The notes beneath the pieces were generated by a model. It saw only the letters and a list, made by a program, of their open reading frames with translations, searched no databases and was not told where the DNA came from. Positions 6,926 through 7,426 of a DNA stretch of 7,426 nt are shown here, in pieces; position 1 is the stretch's first letter; every line of letters starts with the position of its first letter. Source of the stretch: DSYF01 sp041181065 (lineage in GTDB: Bacteria > Verrucomicrobiota > Verrucomicrobiia > Limisphaerales > DSYF01); NCBI GenBank assembly GCA_041181065.1, contig JBEGQI010000121.1, positions 1-7,426 on the forward strand, read 5' to 3'. Both the position numbers and the translations under genes were made by a program.

Positions 6926-7025
6926 ACTGCCCTCGGCGTGGAAAGCTGCGGAGCGGCACCGCCCGCGCTCCCTCCACCACGGCGCGGCGGCAGCTTGCTC
7001 CTCCGCTTTCCACGCCGACGGCAGT
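6926..7025. repeat. Inverted repeat with 21-bp arms, REP-like
   Basis: The 21-bp arms at 6926-6946 and 7005-7025 match as inverted complements at 20 of 21 positions. The core of the left arm is CGGCGTGGAAAGC and of the right arm GCTTTCCACGCCG. Outside them GTG (6921-6923) and CAC (7029-7031) extend the symmetry after a one-base slip. The 58-bp interior is GC-rich and also partly self-complementary (AGCGGCACCGCC against GGCGGCAGCTTGCT). No T tract follows, so it is not a simple terminator. The size and strength suit an intergenic repeat element or a non-autonomous mobile unit. Confidence 0.7.
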
Positions 7026-7046
7026 AATCACAACAGCCACGCACCC

Positions 7047-7095
7047 CGCGCCGCCATTGGCCTAGTTGAACAGCGGCCAACGGCGGCACGTTTTT
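7047..7095 (+). terminator. Strong terminator-like hairpin on the plus strand
   Basis: Left arm CGCGCCGCCATTGGCC (7047-7062) and right arm GGCCAACGGCGGCACG (7075-7090) pair at 14 of 16 positions around a 12-base loop. TTTTT (7091-7095) follows immediately. A second, weaker hairpin uses part of the same right arm: AACGGC (7079-7084) with GCCGTT (7100-7105), running into T8 (7104-7111). The two stems cannot form together. No upstream plus-strand gene is visible, so this may be a leader structure for the ORF at 7282 or an insulator. Confidence 0.55.
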
Positions 7096-7104
7096 CAAGG
7101 CCGT

Positions 7105-7277
7105 TTTTTTTGCGTGTGTGTCCGCCCTAACCCTCGCCCTCACCGCGTCGCCGACTGAGCCAGACAACCCACTTGGCGGTGCCCTCCGAGGATTCCTCCC
7201 GCCGGGGATGTCTGGCGGCTCCGCTGTCGTGGTGAAGGGCGAGGAACGGGACGGCACTCACACACACCACAAAAAAA
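7105..7277. repeat. Long imperfect inverted repeat (about 173 bp) ending in T7 and A7 tracts
   Basis: Four blocks pair in order from outside to centre. TTTTTTTGCGTGTGTGT (7105-7121) pairs with ACACACACCACAAAAAAA (7260-7277), with one slip. CCTCGCCCT (7132-7140) pairs exactly with AGGGCGAGG (7236-7244). GCCAGACA (7159-7166) pairs exactly with TGTCTGGC (7209-7216). GGCGG (7175-7179) pairs with CCGCC (7199-7203). The intervals between blocks are similar on both sides, so this is one long degenerate palindrome. The tracts are T on the left and A on the right on both strands, opposite to a terminator. It ends 4 bp before the ATG at 7282. It may be a MITE-like element, a cruciform, or a long leader hairpin. 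Confidence 0.65.
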
Positions 7278-7281
7278 GCCT

Positions 7282-7426
7282 ATGAAAAAGTATACTAAAT
7301 CAAATCAGAGCTCAGTTCCGGTCCAGCACTCACACTCTACCGACTCAACACCACAGACCCAGACCGCCACCGCGCCGAGCGCGCCCGAAGCCAAGCCCGA
7401 CAATCGCCTGCCGATTGATGCGGAAG
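7282..7426 (+). CDS. Hypothetical protein, N-terminal fragment (runs off the right edge)
   Basis: An open frame from the ATG at 7282 gives 48 residues before the window ends. The protein starts MKKYTKSNQSSVPVQ and continues with a Ser/Thr/Gln/Pro/Ala-rich segment, then PDNRLPIDAE, where a folded domain may begin. There is no hydrophobic segment, so it is probably cytoplasmic, unless later residues say otherwise. The first 30 bases of the gene are AT-rich while the rest is GC-rich like its surroundings. No Shine-Dalgarno is visible, but an A7 tract stands just upstream. It diverges from the kinase gene and need not be linked to the glycan locus. I do not recognise the family. Confidence 0.5.
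   Translation, partial: MKKYTKSNQSSVPVQHSHSTDSTPQTQTATAPSAPEAKPDNRLPIDAE

Larger units (their letters stand above)
6113..7281. other. 1.17-kb spacer without a convincing gene, rich in inverted repeats
   Basis: This stretch separates the minus-strand kinase from the plus-strand ORF at 7282. Short open frames occur on both strands, but their predicted proteins resemble no family I recognise, have compositions expected from GC-rich non-coding DNA, and run through palindromes. The left third (6113-6465) holds little structure: a run of eight C at 6159-6166 and two copies of ATTCGAACG. I could not fix a promoter for the kinase. From 6470 on, hairpins follow each other: 7-bp arms at 6470-6476/6505-6511, then the repeats and terminators listed separately. 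No tRNA, rRNA, CRISPR or transposase gene was found here. Confidence 0.7.

Noticed and set aside
6635..7027. A 130-codon plus-strand frame in the spacer
   Set aside because: It runs through the terminator hairpin and both large inverted repeats, and ends in Arg/Pro-rich sequence dictated by the repeat arm. No recognisable domain.

Overview
The window looks like a chromosomal stretch from a GC-rich, Gram-negative glycan degrader. My best guess is Verrucomicrobiota. The reasons are the gene content (exported GH78 and GH105 enzymes beside a propeller-type sensor kinase and a NarL-type regulator), weak or absent Shine-Dalgarno sequences, and a large palindrome-rich spacer. The phylum assignment is inference from gene style, not from a marker gene.

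Positions 1-6112 hold four minus-strand genes in transcription order: a large sensor histidine kinase (6112-3029), a NarL/LuxR response regulator (2913-2248), a GH78 alpha-L-rhamnosidase (2171-402), and the start of a GH105 unsaturated-glycuronyl hydrolase (382 to beyond position 1). The gaps are 115, 76 and 19 bp. The kinase has a 14-blade double-propeller sensor, a Y_Y_Y domain, one membrane helix and a HisKA_3/HATPase core. It probably senses a glycan fragment in the periplasm and phosphorylates the regulator. The two enzymes would remove rhamnose and unsaturated uronic acid from rhamnogalacturonan-like oligosaccharides. This is a compact sense-and-degrade locus.

The most notable signal is a pair of near-identical dyads, GTCACG-N6-CGTGAC. 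One lies upstream of the regulator and one upstream of the rhamnosidase. Each sits 50-51 nt before the start codon, and the two match beyond the palindrome itself on the minus strand. They look like the operators of this system, most simply bound by the encoded regulator. No copy was seen upstream of the kinase or in the 19-bp GH78-GH105 gap.

Positions 6113-7281 are a 1.17-kb spacer without a convincing gene. It is packed with inverted repeats, including one with 21-bp arms matching at 20 of 21 positions (6926-7025) and a roughly 173-bp imperfect palindrome (7105-7277). There is a terminator-like hairpin on the minus strand (6659-6688) with no clear gene upstream, and overlapping plus-strand terminator-like hairpins (7047-7111). 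It may be a cluster of REP-like elements or the scar of mobile elements.

From 7282 a plus-strand ORF of unknown function begins and runs off the right edge. It starts with a Ser/Thr/Gln/Pro/Ala-rich segment.
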